Counted from the first letter of the stretch, positions 26,151-36,246 are shown. The stretch: 64,000 nucleotides of DNA from MAG-120802 sp049430265 (GCA_049430265.1 JBMTBW010000002.1:1-64000), one strand, 5' to 3'. Numbers and translations: made by a program. Notes: a model not told the origin generated them from the letters alone.

Positions 26151-27518
26151 GTGGCAGATTTTGATCTAGTAGTTCTCGGTGGTGGTAGTGGCGGTTATGC
26201 CTGCGCACTACGAGCAGCCCAATTAGGGTTAAAGGTTGCCTTAATTGAGAAAGAGAAACTCGGCGGAACCTGCCTACATAGAGGATGTATTCCAACTAAA
26301 GCTTTGCTTCATGCTGGCGAGATTGCAGATGGCGCAAGGCACTCTGCTGAATTCGGAGTAAAAGCTGAATTTCACTCCATGGATATGGTCGCAGTGAATG
26401 CCTATAAAGATGGTGTTATCTCAAAGCTTCATAAAGGTCTGCAAGGTTTAGTTAAGTCTAGAAATATCACCTACGTTGAAGGTGAAGGAAAATTGGTTTC
26501 AGCAACAACGGTCAAGGTTGGCTCTGAGAACTACAGTGGAAAAAATGTCGTTCTAGCAACAGGCTCTTATGCAAAGACTCTTCCTGGACTTGATATCGAT
26601 GGAAAGCAAGTGATCACCAGCGATCAAGCGATTCACATGGGATATGTTCCTAAATCTGTAATAGTTCTAGGCGGCGGAGTCATTGGCTGCGAATTCGCCT
26701 CAGTCTGGAAATCATTTGGCGCAGAGGTGCGAATCATTGAAGCCCTGCCACATCTAGTTGCCCTAGAGGATGAATCATCTAGTAAGGCTTTGGAGCGCGC
26801 CTTTAGAAAACGTGGAATCAATTTTGAACTGGGAGTTAAATTCAAAAGCGTTAGTAAGAGCGCATCCGGAGTTGAGGTTTTACTTGAAGATGGAAAGAGC
26901 TTTGCTGCTGATCTTCTGCTTGTTGCAGTCGGACGAGGCCCAACATCATCTGGCCTTGGCTATGAAGATGTTGGAGTCAAAATGGATCGCGGCTATGTAT
27001 TAGTAGATAACAAATGTCGTACCAACATAAAGGGTGTTTGGGCTGTTGGAGATTTGATTCCTACTCTGCAACTAGCTCATGTTGGTTTTGCTGAAGGAAT
27101 AATGGTCGCTGAAGAAATTGCGGGCCTTAATCCACGGCCGATTAATTACGACGGCGTTCCAAGAGTTACTTATTCAGAGCCTGAAGTTGCATCTGTTGGA
27201 CTAACAACTGCTGAGGCAAAAAAGCGCGGCATTGATATTAAAGAACTTAATTATGATTTAGCTGGCAATGGTAAGGCTCAGATTCTAAAGACTGCTGGGG
27301 CGATTAAACTAGTTGCTGATAGTTCCGGAACAGTTATTGGTATACATATGGTTGGTTCAAGAGTTGGCGAACTCCTTGCAGAGGCGCAATTGATATTTAA
27401 TTGGCAGGCTGATGCTGATGATGTTGCTCAACATCTCCATGCTCATCCAACCCTCTCTGAGGCGATGGGTGAGGCTCATATGGCCCTTGCTGGAAAGCCG
27501 CTTCACGCTCATGGCTAG
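26151..27518 (+). CDS. lpd: Dihydrolipoyl dehydrogenase (E3)
   Basis: E3 reoxidises dihydrolipoyl groups of the 2-oxoacid dehydrogenase and glycine cleavage complexes with FAD and NAD. The FAD loop GGGSGGYACALRAA is near residues 9-22, the redox disulfide is in GGTCLHRGCIPTK near 39-51, the NAD loop GGGVIGCEFA is near 174-183, and the C-terminal HLHAHPTLSEAMGEA holds the catalytic His-Glu pair. The start is GTG 26151 with AAAGG about seven bases upstream. It precedes sucB by 84 bases, consistent with joint use. Confidence 0.96.
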   Translation: MADFDLVVLGGGSGGYACALRAAQLGLKVALIEKEKLGGTCLHRGCIPTKALLHAGEIADGARHSAEFGVKAEFHSMDMVAVNAYKDGVISKLHKGLQGLVKSRNITYVEGEGKLVSATTVKVGSENYSGKNVVLATGSYAKTLPGLDIDGKQVITSDQAIHMGYVPKSVIVLGGGVIGCEFASVWKSFGAEVRIIEALPHLVALEDESSSKALERAFRKRGINFELGVKFKSVSKSASGVEVLLEDGKSFAADLLLVAVGRGPTSSGLGYEDVGVKMDRGYVLVDNKCRTNIKGVWAVGDLIPTLQLAHVGFAEGIMVAEEIAGLNPRPINYDGVPRVTYSEPEVASVGLTTAEAKKRGIDIKELNYDLAGNGKAQILKTAGAIKLVADSSGTVIGIHMVGSRVGELLAEAQLIFNWQADADDVAQHLHAHPTLSEAMGEAHMALAGKPLHAHG

Positions 27519-27602
27519 AGAGTTTCGGTTAGGCTTTTTATCATCAGATGGATTGCTCGTTAGAATATGTTTTAAATACCAACAAAGGGGCGTTTAGAGA
27601 AA

Positions 27603-28985
27603 ATGTCATTTTCAGTAAAGATGCCAGCTCTCGGTGAGAGCGTAACTGAGGGAACAGTAACTCGTTGGCTAAAAGCCGAAGGTGATCAAGTTGCACTCGA
27701 TGAACCGTTACTAGAGGTCTCAACCGATAAAGTCGATACTGAAATTCCATCACCTGCTGCCGGTAAATTAGAGAAGATATTAATTCCAGTAGATAGCGTC
27801 GTTGCTGTCGGAACTGAACTTGCCCTAATCGGTGATGGCGCATCATCACAAAGTGCTCCAGTTGCAGCTGCTCCAGCGCCAACACCTGCTCCAGCGCCAA
27901 CACCAGCTCCGGCGCCAGTTGTGCAAGCTCCGATTGTTCAGGCCCCCGTTGTACAAGCATCTGTTGCTCCAGTGGTTGCAGTTGAAAAACCAGTTCCTGC
28001 TCCGCCAAAGACTCCGCCGCCACTTCTTCCAAAACCTAAAGCTGGATCTGTGCTTGATGATTCCTATGTAACTCCTATTGTTAGAAAACTTGCCAGTGAA
28101 AATGGCGTTGATCTCGCTCGAGTAAGTGGCACTGGAGTTGGCGGAAGAATTCGAAAAGAAGATGTTATGGCAGCTATATCTCGCCCAACTCAAGTGGCTG
28201 CTTCACCTGCAGCTCAGACTTTTTCTGCCCCAAGTGAAGTTCGCACTCAATCTGTTGCGGTATCCCCGCTTCGTGGCACAACAGTAAGCATGTCGAGACT
28301 TAGAAAAGTTATCGCTGCAAGAATGCTTGAATCCCTCTCTGTTAGCGCCCAGCTAACAACAGTTATTGAAGTTGATATCACCAAGATTGCACGTCTGCGC
28401 GAAAAAGCTAAAGCAACCTTTGAAGGTCGCGAAGGTGTGAAATTAACTTATCTGCCATTTTTTGCTGTGGCAGTATGTGAAGCGCTTAAACAACATCCAG
28501 TTGTAAATGCTTCAGTAGAAGGCGATCAGATTACTTATCATGGAGCCGAACACCTTGGCATTGCAGTTGATACCGAGCGCGGTCTATTAGTCCCAGTGAT
28601 TCGTGATGCTGGCGATCTCAATATGGGCGGCATTGCAAGAAGAATTGTTGATGTGGCTTCAAGAACTAGAGATAACAAGATCTCGCCAGATGATTTAGGT
28701 GGCGGCACATTTACCATCACAAATACTGGATCCCGAGGAGCACTCTTTGATACTCCAATAATTAACCAGCCTCAAGTAGCAATCTTGGGAGTTGGCGCAG
28801 TTGTTAAGCGCCCAATGGTTGTAAAGGGAGAAGATGGCGGAGAGACAATCGCTATTCGCTCCATGGTCTATCTTGCACTTTCCTATGATCATCGAATTGT
28901 TGATGGCGCAGATGCTGCAAGATTCTTAACTACTCTTAAAGACCGGTTAGAAGAGGGTCGTTTCGAATCTGATCTAGGGCTGTAA
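27603..28985 (+). CDS. sucB: Dihydrolipoamide acyltransferase (E2) of a 2-oxoacid dehydrogenase complex
   Basis: The 460-residue E2 has one N-terminal lipoyl domain (residues 1-76, lipoyl-lysine Lys43 in STDKVD), an Ala/Pro/Val-rich linker (about 82-145), an E3-binding domain (about 155-192, TPIVRKLASENGVDL) and a catalytic domain ending SYDHRIVDGADAARF. Mycobacterial DlaT/SucB at the same place serves pyruvate dehydrogenase, so the substrate, pyruvate or 2-oxoglutarate, is open and the symbol is by analogy. The linker is rich in repeated codons. lipB and lipA, 4 kb downstream, supply the cofactor. Confidence 0.9.
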   Translation: MSFSVKMPALGESVTEGTVTRWLKAEGDQVALDEPLLEVSTDKVDTEIPSPAAGKLEKILIPVDSVVAVGTELALIGDGASSQSAPVAAAPAPTPAPAPTPAPAPVVQAPIVQAPVVQASVAPVVAVEKPVPAPPKTPPPLLPKPKAGSVLDDSYVTPIVRKLASENGVDLARVSGTGVGGRIRKEDVMAAISRPTQVAASPAAQTFSAPSEVRTQSVAVSPLRGTTVSMSRLRKVIAARMLESLSVSAQLTTVIEVDITKIARLREKAKATFEGREGVKLTYLPFFAVAVCEALKQHPVVNASVEGDQITYHGAEHLGIAVDTERGLLVPVIRDAGDLNMGGIARRIVDVASRTRDNKISPDDLGGGTFTITNTGSRGALFDTPIINQPQVAILGVGAVVKRPMVVKGEDGGETIAIRSMVYLALSYDHRIVDGADAARFLTTLKDRLEEGRFESDLGL

Positions 28986-29876
28986 ATGTCCCTGCCACAG
29001 CGCATCGCCATCACTGGTGCATCAGGTTTAATTGGCACGGCGCTTGTCGGCCATCTAAAGTCTGAAGGCCACACCGTTCAAAAACTTGTGAGACGAAAAG
29101 TAGTCTCCCCCGATGAAGTCTTTTGGGATCCTAGAAGTGGAGATATTGATCTAGCAGCTCTTGATGGCGTTGATGCAATTATTCACCTTGCTGGCGCAAA
29201 TGTTGGCGATAAGAGATGGACTAAGAAATATCGATCAGAGATTTTAAATTCTCGACTCCTTGGCACAACAACAATTGCTAATGCAGTTTCAAATCTTAAG
29301 CCTGATGTTTTTATCTCAGCGAGCGCCATTGGTTGGTATGGCGAAACTGGCAATAGAGCGGTGAGTGAATCTGATCGACCTGGAGATGATTTTTTAGCAG
29401 CCGTTTGCAAGCAGTGGGAGTCAGCAGCCGACCTTGCCACAAATACTAGAGTGGTAAAGATTAGAACTGGACTAGTTTTAGATTCAACTGGTGGAGCGTT
29501 AGGCAAGATGCTACCGCTGTTTAAGTTTGGCGTTGGCGGAAAGTTAGGTAGTGGAAAGCAATGGTGGTCGTGGATCACACTTCATGATCTTGTTGAGGCA
29601 ATCTGCTTTCTATTGGAGAAGCCGGTTAGCGGCGCAGTAAATCTCACCGCTCCAAATCCAGCAACGAATCAAGAATTTACTTCAGCCCTTGCAAGAGCGC
29701 TAAAGCGCCCTGCACTAATTCCAGTTCCCGGGTTTGCTCTCAAAATCGCCCTTGGAGGGTTCTCAAGTGAAGTTCTAGGCTCAAAGAAGGTTTTGCCAAC
29801 TGCGCTATTAGATGCTGGTTTTAATTTTGATTATCCTCACTTAGCTCCAGCGCTAAGCGCCTTACTTGCGGAGTAG
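28986..29876 (+). CDS. TIGR01777 family NAD-dependent epimerase-like protein
   Basis: A 296-residue short-chain dehydrogenase/reductase of the extended type. The nucleotide loop TGASGLIGTALVGHL is at about 10-24, SASAIGWYGETG near 111-122 replaces the usual catalytic YxxxK, and VKIRTGLVLDSTGGALGKMLPLFKFGVGGKLGSG is typical of TIGR01777/YfcH. The natural substrate of the family is unknown. It starts one base after the sucB stop, the same order as in Mycobacterium near lipB, and is probably in the same transcript. It nearly touches the convergent oxidoreductase gene. Confidence 0.88.
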   Translation: MSLPQRIAITGASGLIGTALVGHLKSEGHTVQKLVRRKVVSPDEVFWDPRSGDIDLAALDGVDAIIHLAGANVGDKRWTKKYRSEILNSRLLGTTTIANAVSNLKPDVFISASAIGWYGETGNRAVSESDRPGDDFLAAVCKQWESAADLATNTRVVKIRTGLVLDSTGGALGKMLPLFKFGVGGKLGSGKQWWSWITLHDLVEAICFLLEKPVSGAVNLTAPNPATNQEFTSALARALKRPALIPVPGFALKIALGGFSSEVLGSKKVLPTALLDAGFNFDYPHLAPALSALLAE

Positions 29877-29879
29877 GCC

Positions 29880-30893
29880 TTACCTAATACTTATCTGGCG
29901 CGCCTGATCAATAATTCTGGCAACGCTTAGTGATAGCTCTCGACTTACTGGTAGCTCGCTGCCGTATTCAATAGCAAGTCTTACCTCGTTATAAAAAGCA
30001 GGATAGAAACCAGCTTCTCCTCGATAAGAAAATGAGTCACTTCCCTTATAAATTTTTGCGCTACTTGTAATCTCATCACTATCTATCCACTGGCCAGCTA
30101 TCGCCCTAAATCCCCTTCTTAAAATCTCCTCCTGCTTATCAAGTTCAGTAATCACCAAACTTGCCTTATCGCCATTAAGCCGAATCTTTGGCCCAGGCTT
30201 TCCGCTAATCGCGCTGGCTGAGAGATAAGAATCAACACCGTTATCGTGCTTTAAAACAAGGAGTACATCATCATCACTTGCGCCGCGAACGCTTCTTACA
30301 CTTGAAAATACCAACTCAGCTGGGCCAAACCAATCAAGAGCAGTTGATACTAAATGGCTTTGCAGATCTAGAAGTAAGCCCCCTCCTGCTTCGAGCGATG
30401 CGTTCTCGCGCCAAGCTAGAGGATTAATCTCTGGTCTAAATCTTTCAAATCTTGACTCGAGACGAAAAATGTTTCCAATTTCTCCCTGCTCGATTATCTT
30501 CTTTATGGTTAAGGAATCAGAGTCCCAAAGTCGATTGAAGAATACCGTTAAGAGCACACCGCTTTGCTCAGCTGCATCATAAAGACTAAGGGCCTCGTAA
30601 TAATCCCGACCCATAGGTTTATCAACAACTGTATTGATTCCAGCTCTAATTGAAGCGAGTGCGTGCTCACTATGGAATTCATTAGGCGATGCCACAACAA
30701 TCAAATCTAAATCTTCTGCAACTAACTCATCAATTGAATTAACTATTACTGCGTTTGGAAAGTCTTGATGTGCAGCAGCCTTTTTTTCAAGCGATCTGGC
30801 ACATATTGCCGTTACATGAAATCCAGCAGATAGAAGAGTTGGACCATGGAAATAGCGACCAGCTAATCCGTAGCCAATTATTCCTGCCTTCAT
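29880..30893 (-). CDS. Gfo/Idh/MocA family oxidoreductase
   Basis: A 337-residue NAD(P)-dependent oxidoreductase with nucleotide loop GYGLAGRYFHGP near 8-19, the EKP-type motif as VVDKPMGRDY near 90-99, and the C-terminal alpha/beta substrate domain. The family acts on sugars, inositols and related compounds; no substrate can be assigned. It lies 11 bases downstream of the MMPL gene and may be cotranscribed. A second member is at 50504, of different sequence. Confidence 0.88.
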   Translation of the reverse strand: MKAGIIGYGLAGRYFHGPTLLSAGFHVTAICARSLEKKAAAHQDFPNAVIVNSIDELVAEDLDLIVVASPNEFHSEHALASIRAGINTVVDKPMGRDYYEALSLYDAAEQSGVLLTVFFNRLWDSDSLTIKKIIEQGEIGNIFRLESRFERFRPEINPLAWRENASLEAGGGLLLDLQSHLVSTALDWFGPAELVFSSVRSVRGASDDDVLLVLKHDNGVDSYLSASAISGKPGPKIRLNGDKASLVITELDKQEEILRRGFRAIAGQWIDSDEITSSAKIYKGSDSFSYRGEAGFYPAFYNEVRLAIEYGSELPVSRELSLSVARIIDQARQISIR

Positions 30894-30904
30894 TTAGAGA
30901 GAGT

Positions 30905-33094
30905 TTAGTTCTCTTGATGTTGAAGCTTTGATGGCCACCAGATCTTTGGTCCAATTACTCGCACCAAGGCTGGAACCAAAAGTGAGCGAACAATTATGGT
31001 ATCTAGAAGTACACCAAATGCGACAGCAAATCCAAGCTCTGCCAAAAAGACCAGTGGCAAGATTCCAAGAACTCCAAAGGTTGCTGCAAGAACTATTCCA
31101 GCAGAGGTAATAACCCCGCCAGTAACTGTTAAGCCTTTAATGATTCCAGCTCGGGTTCCGATTTTTAGCGACTCTTCTCGAACTCTAGTCATTAAGAAGA
31201 TGTTGTAATCAATGCCAAGTGCAACTAGGAATATGAAGGCAAAGAGCGGGAAGGCTGCATCAGTTCCAGCAAACCCAAAGACATGATCAAAGACCAGCGC
31301 GCAGACTCCAAGAGTTGCAGCAAAGGAGAGAACTACAGTTCCCAGTAAGAGAGCCGCTGCCAGAATGCTTCGAAGCAAGAAGCCAAGAATCACAGCAATT
31401 AGAAGAAGCACAATTGGGATAATGACCCGATTATCTCTACGTGATGACTGATCGACGTCATAGCCAATTGCACTCTGTCCACCTACCAAGATATTGGGAT
31501 TAACTTGCTTAGCAGCTTGGCGAATTAATGGAATGCTCTCTTTGCCTTCAGCAGAATCAGGAGCAACCTTCAAGGTGGCATAGAGCACTACTTTTCCATC
31601 AACTACTTTAAGTTCAGAAGTTGGTCGCTGTGTAACTGGATCTACATTTGTTAGCGGCACTACAGATGCAACGTTTGAAACCCGTCCAATTGCTGCTGCA
31701 GCCGATGCAATATCTGCTTGATCAACAACAATTTCAACTGGAGTTCCCTCACCACTTGGGAAATGCTCCCCTAACTTTTCAAGTCCAATAACTGAATCAG
31801 TTCGAGTGGTAAATGCTTCACTCTGTGAGAGTCCATCAGATTTCAATGTGGTAGAAAATCCAGCAAAGATAAGCAGTGCAAGTGCTGTGCTAATCCAAAC
31901 AGCCTTTGGGCGACGATCAACCAAACTTCCAACTTTGGACCAAATTCCAGAGAGTTTCTCATCAACATCACCAAAGCGTGGAATCTTTGGCCAGAAAATC
32001 CAGCGACCAAAGATAATTAATAAAGCTGGAAGTAGAGTTAAAACCGCAAGCATCGAAGATGCGATTCCAATTGATCCAACAGGGCCAAGGCCGCGATTAC
32101 TTGAAAGGTCGCTAAGCAGCAGAACCATAAGTCCTGCAATAACGGTTGAACCAGAGGCGATAATTGGCTCTACAACCCCGCGCAGCGCAATTTTCATCGC
32201 TTCAAATCTAGATTGATGCTGGTGGAGCTCTTCGCGATAACGGGCAATTAATAACAATGCATAGTCAGTCGCCGCTCCCAGAACTAAAACATCAAGAATT
32301 CCTTGGGTCTGGCCATTTAGATCAATAATGTCTTCTCTTGCCAGGTAATACACAATCATGGTGGCGATACCTAGCGCACTTGCTGCGGTAAATAACGGCA
32401 ATATCCAGAGCACTGGAGAGCGATAAACCACAATAAGAATAATCGCCACAACTATCAGAGTTGTCTGCAATAGCCTGGTATCAATTGAACCAAAGGCTTC
32501 AAATAGATCTGCAAATAACCCGGCAGGACCCGTTACATGGGTAGTAATTCCTGCGGAAGTGAACTCTTTCTCCATATCTTCTCTTATGAATTCGATAATC
32601 TTTGGAAAAATCGGCTCTCCATCAATATTGGCATCAGCAACTGCGAAGTCAAGTTGCGCATTTATCAAGATTGCCTTGCCATCTGCAGAAGGAATTGGGG
32701 TCAGCGGAACTCCCTGTGCAAAGTAAGTACTTAAAGGCTTTCCAGTTGCAGGAAGAGTTTTGCTTAGCAGCGTAGCTGAATACTGATTCACTCTCTCAAA
32801 GGCTTGAGCATTAGTAGCAGGGTTTAAATCTCCAAGTAATAAGAGCAGTGCTGGAAATAGTTGATCATCCTGCGATGAGAACTTAACCAATACTTCACCA
32901 GCGATAGTTGATTCAGCGCTATCGGGCAAGAAAGCAGAGTTGTCATTTTCTTGGACTGTAGAAATTTTGGAGAAAGCTCCCCCAGCAAAACCACCAATAG
33001 ATAGCCAAACTAAAATTGAAACGATCGATATCCATAACGCCTTGCGACCCTTTACGCCAGATTTCTTCTTCTCGCTCAGTACTTCCTGACTCAC
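30905..33094 (-). CDS. MMPL/RND family transporter
   Basis: A 729-residue membrane protein with about twelve helices in two halves, each with a large extracytoplasmic loop (about 45-205 and 420-545). LGAATDYALLLIARYREEL near 270-288 and VALGIDYNIFLMTRVREE near 620-637 are the duplicated proton-relay helices of MmpL and related hydrophobe exporters. It could export lipids or drugs. GTG 33094 is preceded by AAGGAG about six bases upstream. No regulator gene adjoins it, unlike many drug pumps. Confidence 0.9.
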   Translation of the reverse strand: MSQEVLSEKKKSGVKGRKALWISIVSILVWLSIGGFAGGAFSKISTVQENDNSAFLPDSAESTIAGEVLVKFSSQDDQLFPALLLLLGDLNPATNAQAFERVNQYSATLLSKTLPATGKPLSTYFAQGVPLTPIPSADGKAILINAQLDFAVADANIDGEPIFPKIIEFIREDMEKEFTSAGITTHVTGPAGLFADLFEAFGSIDTRLLQTTLIVVAIILIVVYRSPVLWILPLFTAASALGIATMIVYYLAREDIIDLNGQTQGILDVLVLGAATDYALLLIARYREELHQHQSRFEAMKIALRGVVEPIIASGSTVIAGLMVLLLSDLSSNRGLGPVGSIGIASSMLAVLTLLPALLIIFGRWIFWPKIPRFGDVDEKLSGIWSKVGSLVDRRPKAVWISTALALLIFAGFSTTLKSDGLSQSEAFTTRTDSVIGLEKLGEHFPSGEGTPVEIVVDQADIASAAAAIGRVSNVASVVPLTNVDPVTQRPTSELKVVDGKVVLYATLKVAPDSAEGKESIPLIRQAAKQVNPNILVGGQSAIGYDVDQSSRRDNRVIIPIVLLLIAVILGFLLRSILAAALLLGTVVLSFAATLGVCALVFDHVFGFAGTDAAFPLFAFIFLVALGIDYNIFLMTRVREESLKIGTRAGIIKGLTVTGGVITSAGIVLAATFGVLGILPLVFLAELGFAVAFGVLLDTIIVRSLLVPALVRVIGPKIWWPSKLQHQEN

Positions 33095-33231
33095 AGCATC
33101 TCCTTGTAATCTCGCGCCTAGATAGTTTTGGGGTGATTTTGGCTACTGCCCACCCATAGTCTTTTAGCCTTAGGAGCGTAATTCTACCCCTCATTGCGCC
33201 AAGTGATGCTCAATAAAGTTAGGCTCTACCT

Positions 33232-33900
33232 GTGATTTCACAAGCCCTGGCAAGTAAGAGAGACGAAGTCTCGACTATCAATTGCCAGAGCCTTGGATTA
33301 ATTGATTATGAAAAGGCGCTAGCAATTCAGCGTCAACTTCACCAAGAGGTTGTAGACCAGATAAGTGCTAGCTCACTTCTTTTGCTACAGCATCCACCGG
33401 TATTTACTGCCGGACGGAGAACGCTAGATAGTGAGCGACCAATTGATGGTTCAAAAGTTATCGATGTTGATAGAGGCGGAAAAATCACATTCCATGGCCC
33501 AGGACAAATTGTGGGATATCCGATTGTTAAATTAAAAAAGCCAAATGATGTTGTCGGCTTTGTTAGAGAGCTTGAGAAAGCACTGATTCAAATCTGTCAG
33601 GATTTCAACATTAAAGGGCAAACATATTGCGAGCGATCTGGTGTTTGGGTTCGCGATGAGAGAGGCGATCGAAAGATTGCAGCCATTGGAATCAGAGTTG
33701 CAAAGGGCGTAACGATGCATGGCTTTGCGCTAAATGTTAACCCCGACCTTAGCTTCTTTGATCGAATTATCCCCTGCGGAATTGCTGATGCGCAGGTTAC
33801 TTCAATGGAGAAAGAATTGAATCGAAGTATTCCACTTGAGCAAGTTCAAGAAGTCGTAGCGGCGCGCATGAAACAATCACTAAGTCAGGTGATTCAATAA
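33232..33900 (+). CDS. lipB: Octanoyltransferase LipB
   Basis: LipB moves octanoate from acyl carrier protein onto lipoyl-domain lysines, the first step of lipoate assembly. The 222 residues show RGGKITFHGPGQIVGYPIVKL near 82-102, the catalytic lysine in DRKIAAIGIRVAKG near 144-157 and the catalytic cysteine in IIPCGIADAQVTSM near 181-194. The start is GTG 33232 with TAGGCT 12 to 7 bases before it. The last base of its stop overlaps the lipA ATG, so the two are coupled. Confidence 0.95.
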   Translation: MISQALASKRDEVSTINCQSLGLIDYEKALAIQRQLHQEVVDQISASSLLLLQHPPVFTAGRRTLDSERPIDGSKVIDVDRGGKITFHGPGQIVGYPIVKLKKPNDVVGFVRELEKALIQICQDFNIKGQTYCERSGVWVRDERGDRKIAAIGIRVAKGVTMHGFALNVNPDLSFFDRIIPCGIADAQVTSMEKELNRSIPLEQVQEVVAARMKQSLSQVIQ

Positions 33901-34835
33901 TGCTAGCTCCTGATGGACGTAAGTTATTAAGAATTGAGGCGCGCAATGCCGAAACCCCCATTGAACGAAAGCCAGAGTGGATTAAAACGAAGGCAAAGAT
34001 GGGGCCGCAGTACAGCGCACTTCGCTCACTTGTTGCTAAAGAAGGTTTGCATACTGTCTGCCAAGAGGCGGCTTGTCCTAACATCTATGAATGCTGGGAA
34101 GATAAAGAAGCCACATTTTTAATTGGTGGCAGCGCCTGCACAAGAAGATGCGATTTCTGCAATATCGATACCGGAAAACCTGAAGCCTTGGATAGAGATG
34201 AACCGAGAAGAGTTGCCGAGTCGGTGGCAACAATGGGACTTAAATATGCCACTGTCACCGGTGTTGCAAGGGATGATCTAGAGGATGAAGGAGCTTGGCT
34301 ATATAGCGAAACTATTCGCCAGATTCACCAGGTAGTTCCTGGGTGCCAAGTTGAAATGCTGGCCCCTGACTTTTCAGCAAAGCCTGAGCTTTTAAGTGAA
34401 GTATTTGAAAGTAGGCCTGAGGTATTTGCCCATAACCTTGAGACTGTTCCGAGAATATTTAAAAGAATTAGACCAGCATTTAATTACGAGAGATCTTTGA
34501 GCGTTATTACCCAGGCACGAGACTTTGGCCTAATTACCAAGTCAAATCTAATTCTTGGCATGGGAGAGCAGCGAAGTGAAGTATCGCAGGCACTCCTTGA
34601 TCTAAGAAGCGCTGGTTGTGAGTTAATCACTATCACTCAATATTTAAGACCTTCTAATTTGCATCACCCTGTTGAAAGATGGGTTAAGCCGCAGGAGTTT
34701 GTTGAACTGGCTAAAGAGGCAGAGGAGTTAGGTTTTCTTGGAGTGATGAGCGGGCCACTTGTTAGATCGAGTTATCGAGCAGGAAGGTTATATAAGCAAG
34801 CCATCGCTGCCCGTCAAGGGATTTCAAATGGCTGA
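33900..34835 (+). CDS. lipA: Lipoyl synthase LipA
   Basis: This radical-SAM enzyme inserts two sulfurs into the octanoyl chain. The radical-SAM cluster motif CTRRCDFC (CX3CX2C) is near residues 80-87, and the auxiliary sacrificial cluster CQEAACPNIYEC (CX4CX5C) is near 54-65, with the closing serine in GPLVRSSYRAG near the C-terminus. The 311 residues are standard. It overlaps lipB by one base and the acyltransferase gene by eight bases. The products modify SucB and, elsewhere, GcvH. Confidence 0.97.
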   Translation: MLAPDGRKLLRIEARNAETPIERKPEWIKTKAKMGPQYSALRSLVAKEGLHTVCQEAACPNIYECWEDKEATFLIGGSACTRRCDFCNIDTGKPEALDRDEPRRVAESVATMGLKYATVTGVARDDLEDEGAWLYSETIRQIHQVVPGCQVEMLAPDFSAKPELLSEVFESRPEVFAHNLETVPRIFKRIRPAFNYERSLSVITQARDFGLITKSNLILGMGEQRSEVSQALLDLRSAGCELITITQYLRPSNLHHPVERWVKPQEFVELAKEAEELGFLGVMSGPLVRSSYRAGRLYKQAIAARQGISNG

Positions 34836-35559
34836 TCTGGTCTATCCCCCAGTTATAAAACTAGTTCGTGCGTTTTGGAAGTATCTTGATCTTCGATTCA
34901 CTTTTTACGGACAGAGTCATATTCCAAATAAGGGTCCAGCAATTCTTGCTATGAATCATGTTGGCTATCTTGATTTTGCCCTAGCTGGAACAGCCTTTCT
35001 TCCTACTTCCCGCTTAGTTAGATTTATGGCAAAGAAAGAAATCTTTGATCATCCAATAGCCGGACCGCTAATGCGCGGTATGAAACATATCAGCGTTGAT
35101 CGTAGTAATGGCGCCCCCTCTTTTCTCGCAGCTCTTAAGGCTCTTGATAAAGGTGAGATCGTTGGAGTTTTTCCGGAAGCAACTATCTCGCAAAGCTTTG
35201 AGCTTAAAGATATGAAGAGCGGCGTGATTCGCCTTGCTATGGAATCTGGCGCTCCAATCCTTCCGATGGTGATCTGGGGCTCGCAGCGAGTTTGGAGCAA
35301 GAAGTTGCCGAAGAACTTATCTCGAAGCAGCATCCCTATCTTTATTGCGATTGGACCACTTAGATATATCAAGAAAGGCTCTGATATCGATAGAGAGCTC
35401 GCCGCTCTCAAAGAAGCGATGGCTCAATTACTAAATCAAGTTCAGAGTGATTATCCTGACTCCCATGAGGGCGCTAGATGGGCGCCAGCACGGCTCGGTG
35501 GAAGCGCTCCAAGCCCTGCAGAACTAGAAGATATGCGAAGAGATAAAAAGGAGAGTTAA
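34828..35559 (+). CDS. 1-acyl-sn-glycerol-3-phosphate acyltransferase (PlsC-like)
   Basis: A membrane-associated acyltransferase with the HX4D motif in MNHVGYLD near residues 43-50 and the phosphate-binding FPEAT-type block VFPEATIS near 119-126. I chose ATG 34828 (243 residues), since the upstream part of the frame lies inside lipA; AAGGG stands about eight bases before this ATG, and the protein starts with an amphipathic segment as PlsC proteins do. It probably adds the second fatty acid to phosphatidic acid. A paralogue is at 48595. Confidence 0.86.
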   Translation: MADLVYPPVIKLVRAFWKYLDLRFTFYGQSHIPNKGPAILAMNHVGYLDFALAGTAFLPTSRLVRFMAKKEIFDHPIAGPLMRGMKHISVDRSNGAPSFLAALKALDKGEIVGVFPEATISQSFELKDMKSGVIRLAMESGAPILPMVIWGSQRVWSKKLPKNLSRSSIPIFIAIGPLRYIKKGSDIDRELAALKEAMAQLLNQVQSDYPDSHEGARWAPARLGGSAPSPAELEDMRRDKKES

Positions 35560-35562
35560 GAG

Positions 35563-36246
35563 ATGTTTGGTAGAAAGAAGAAGGATCCCAACGCTCCTAA
35601 GAAAGTTAGATTTAAAACGATTCGCGATGCTTACTCCCTTGCTCGCAAGCATTACAAGTTTGTATTTCTCCGCTGCCTCGCTGTATTCACGCCTCTTTGG
35701 GGCGTTGGAATTGGAATTGGAGCCTTCTTTAACCGACCAGGTTATGCAGCTTTTCTAACATTTCCACTAGCTTTTCTTGGCGCATTCTTTTACTTCACTC
35801 GACTTGCAGGAAATGCTGCATATGCATCAATTGAGGGACAGCCTGGCGCTGGAGCCAGTGTTTTAATGTCAATTCGTAAAGGCTGGACCATTACTCCAGC
35901 AGTAAATGTAAATAAGAACCAAGATATGGTTCATCGCGCAGTTGGTAAAGCTGGAGTAGTTCTAGTTGGCGAAGGTGGCCATGCTCTTAGGTCCCTGCTT
36001 ACAGATGAGAGGCGCAAGATGGAGCGCTTTGCCCCAGGTGTTCCAATCCATGAAATAGTAATTGGAAATGAAAAAGATCAAGTCTCGGTTCGCAAACTAC
36101 AGAAGAGAATGAAAAAGTTTCCTAAGAAACTCTCAACAGTTCAGGTGCGAGAGCTGCGAGCAAGGCTTAAATCAGTTGGCGGGCTTAATATTCCGCTTCC
36201 AAAAGGTCCGATGCCTAAGAACATGAGGATGCCTAAGCCTCGTTAA
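35563..36246 (+). CDS. DUF4191 family membrane protein
   Basis: A 227-residue protein: basic N-terminus (about 1-40), two membrane helices (about 41-85), then a soluble part with MSIRKGWTITPAVNVNKNQDMVHRAVGKAGVVLVGEG and a basic Arg/Lys-rich tail. This matches DUF4191, a family conserved next to lipA in Actinobacteria and without a known function. AAGGAG lies about eleven bases before ATG 35563. The stop overlaps the convergent RDD gene by four bases. Confidence 0.85.
   Translation: MFGRKKKDPNAPKKVRFKTIRDAYSLARKHYKFVFLRCLAVFTPLWGVGIGIGAFFNRPGYAAFLTFPLAFLGAFFYFTRLAGNAAYASIEGQPGAGASVLMSIRKGWTITPAVNVNKNQDMVHRAVGKAGVVLVGEGGHALRSLLTDERRKMERFAPGVPIHEIVIGNEKDQVSVRKLQKRMKKFPKKLSTVQVRELRARLKSVGGLNIPLPKGPMPKNMRMPKPR

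Noticed and set aside
27835..28040. Tandem repeat region within sucB
   Set aside because: The repeated codons encode the Ala/Pro/Val-rich flexible linker normal for E2 proteins, and the long antisense frames there are a by-product.
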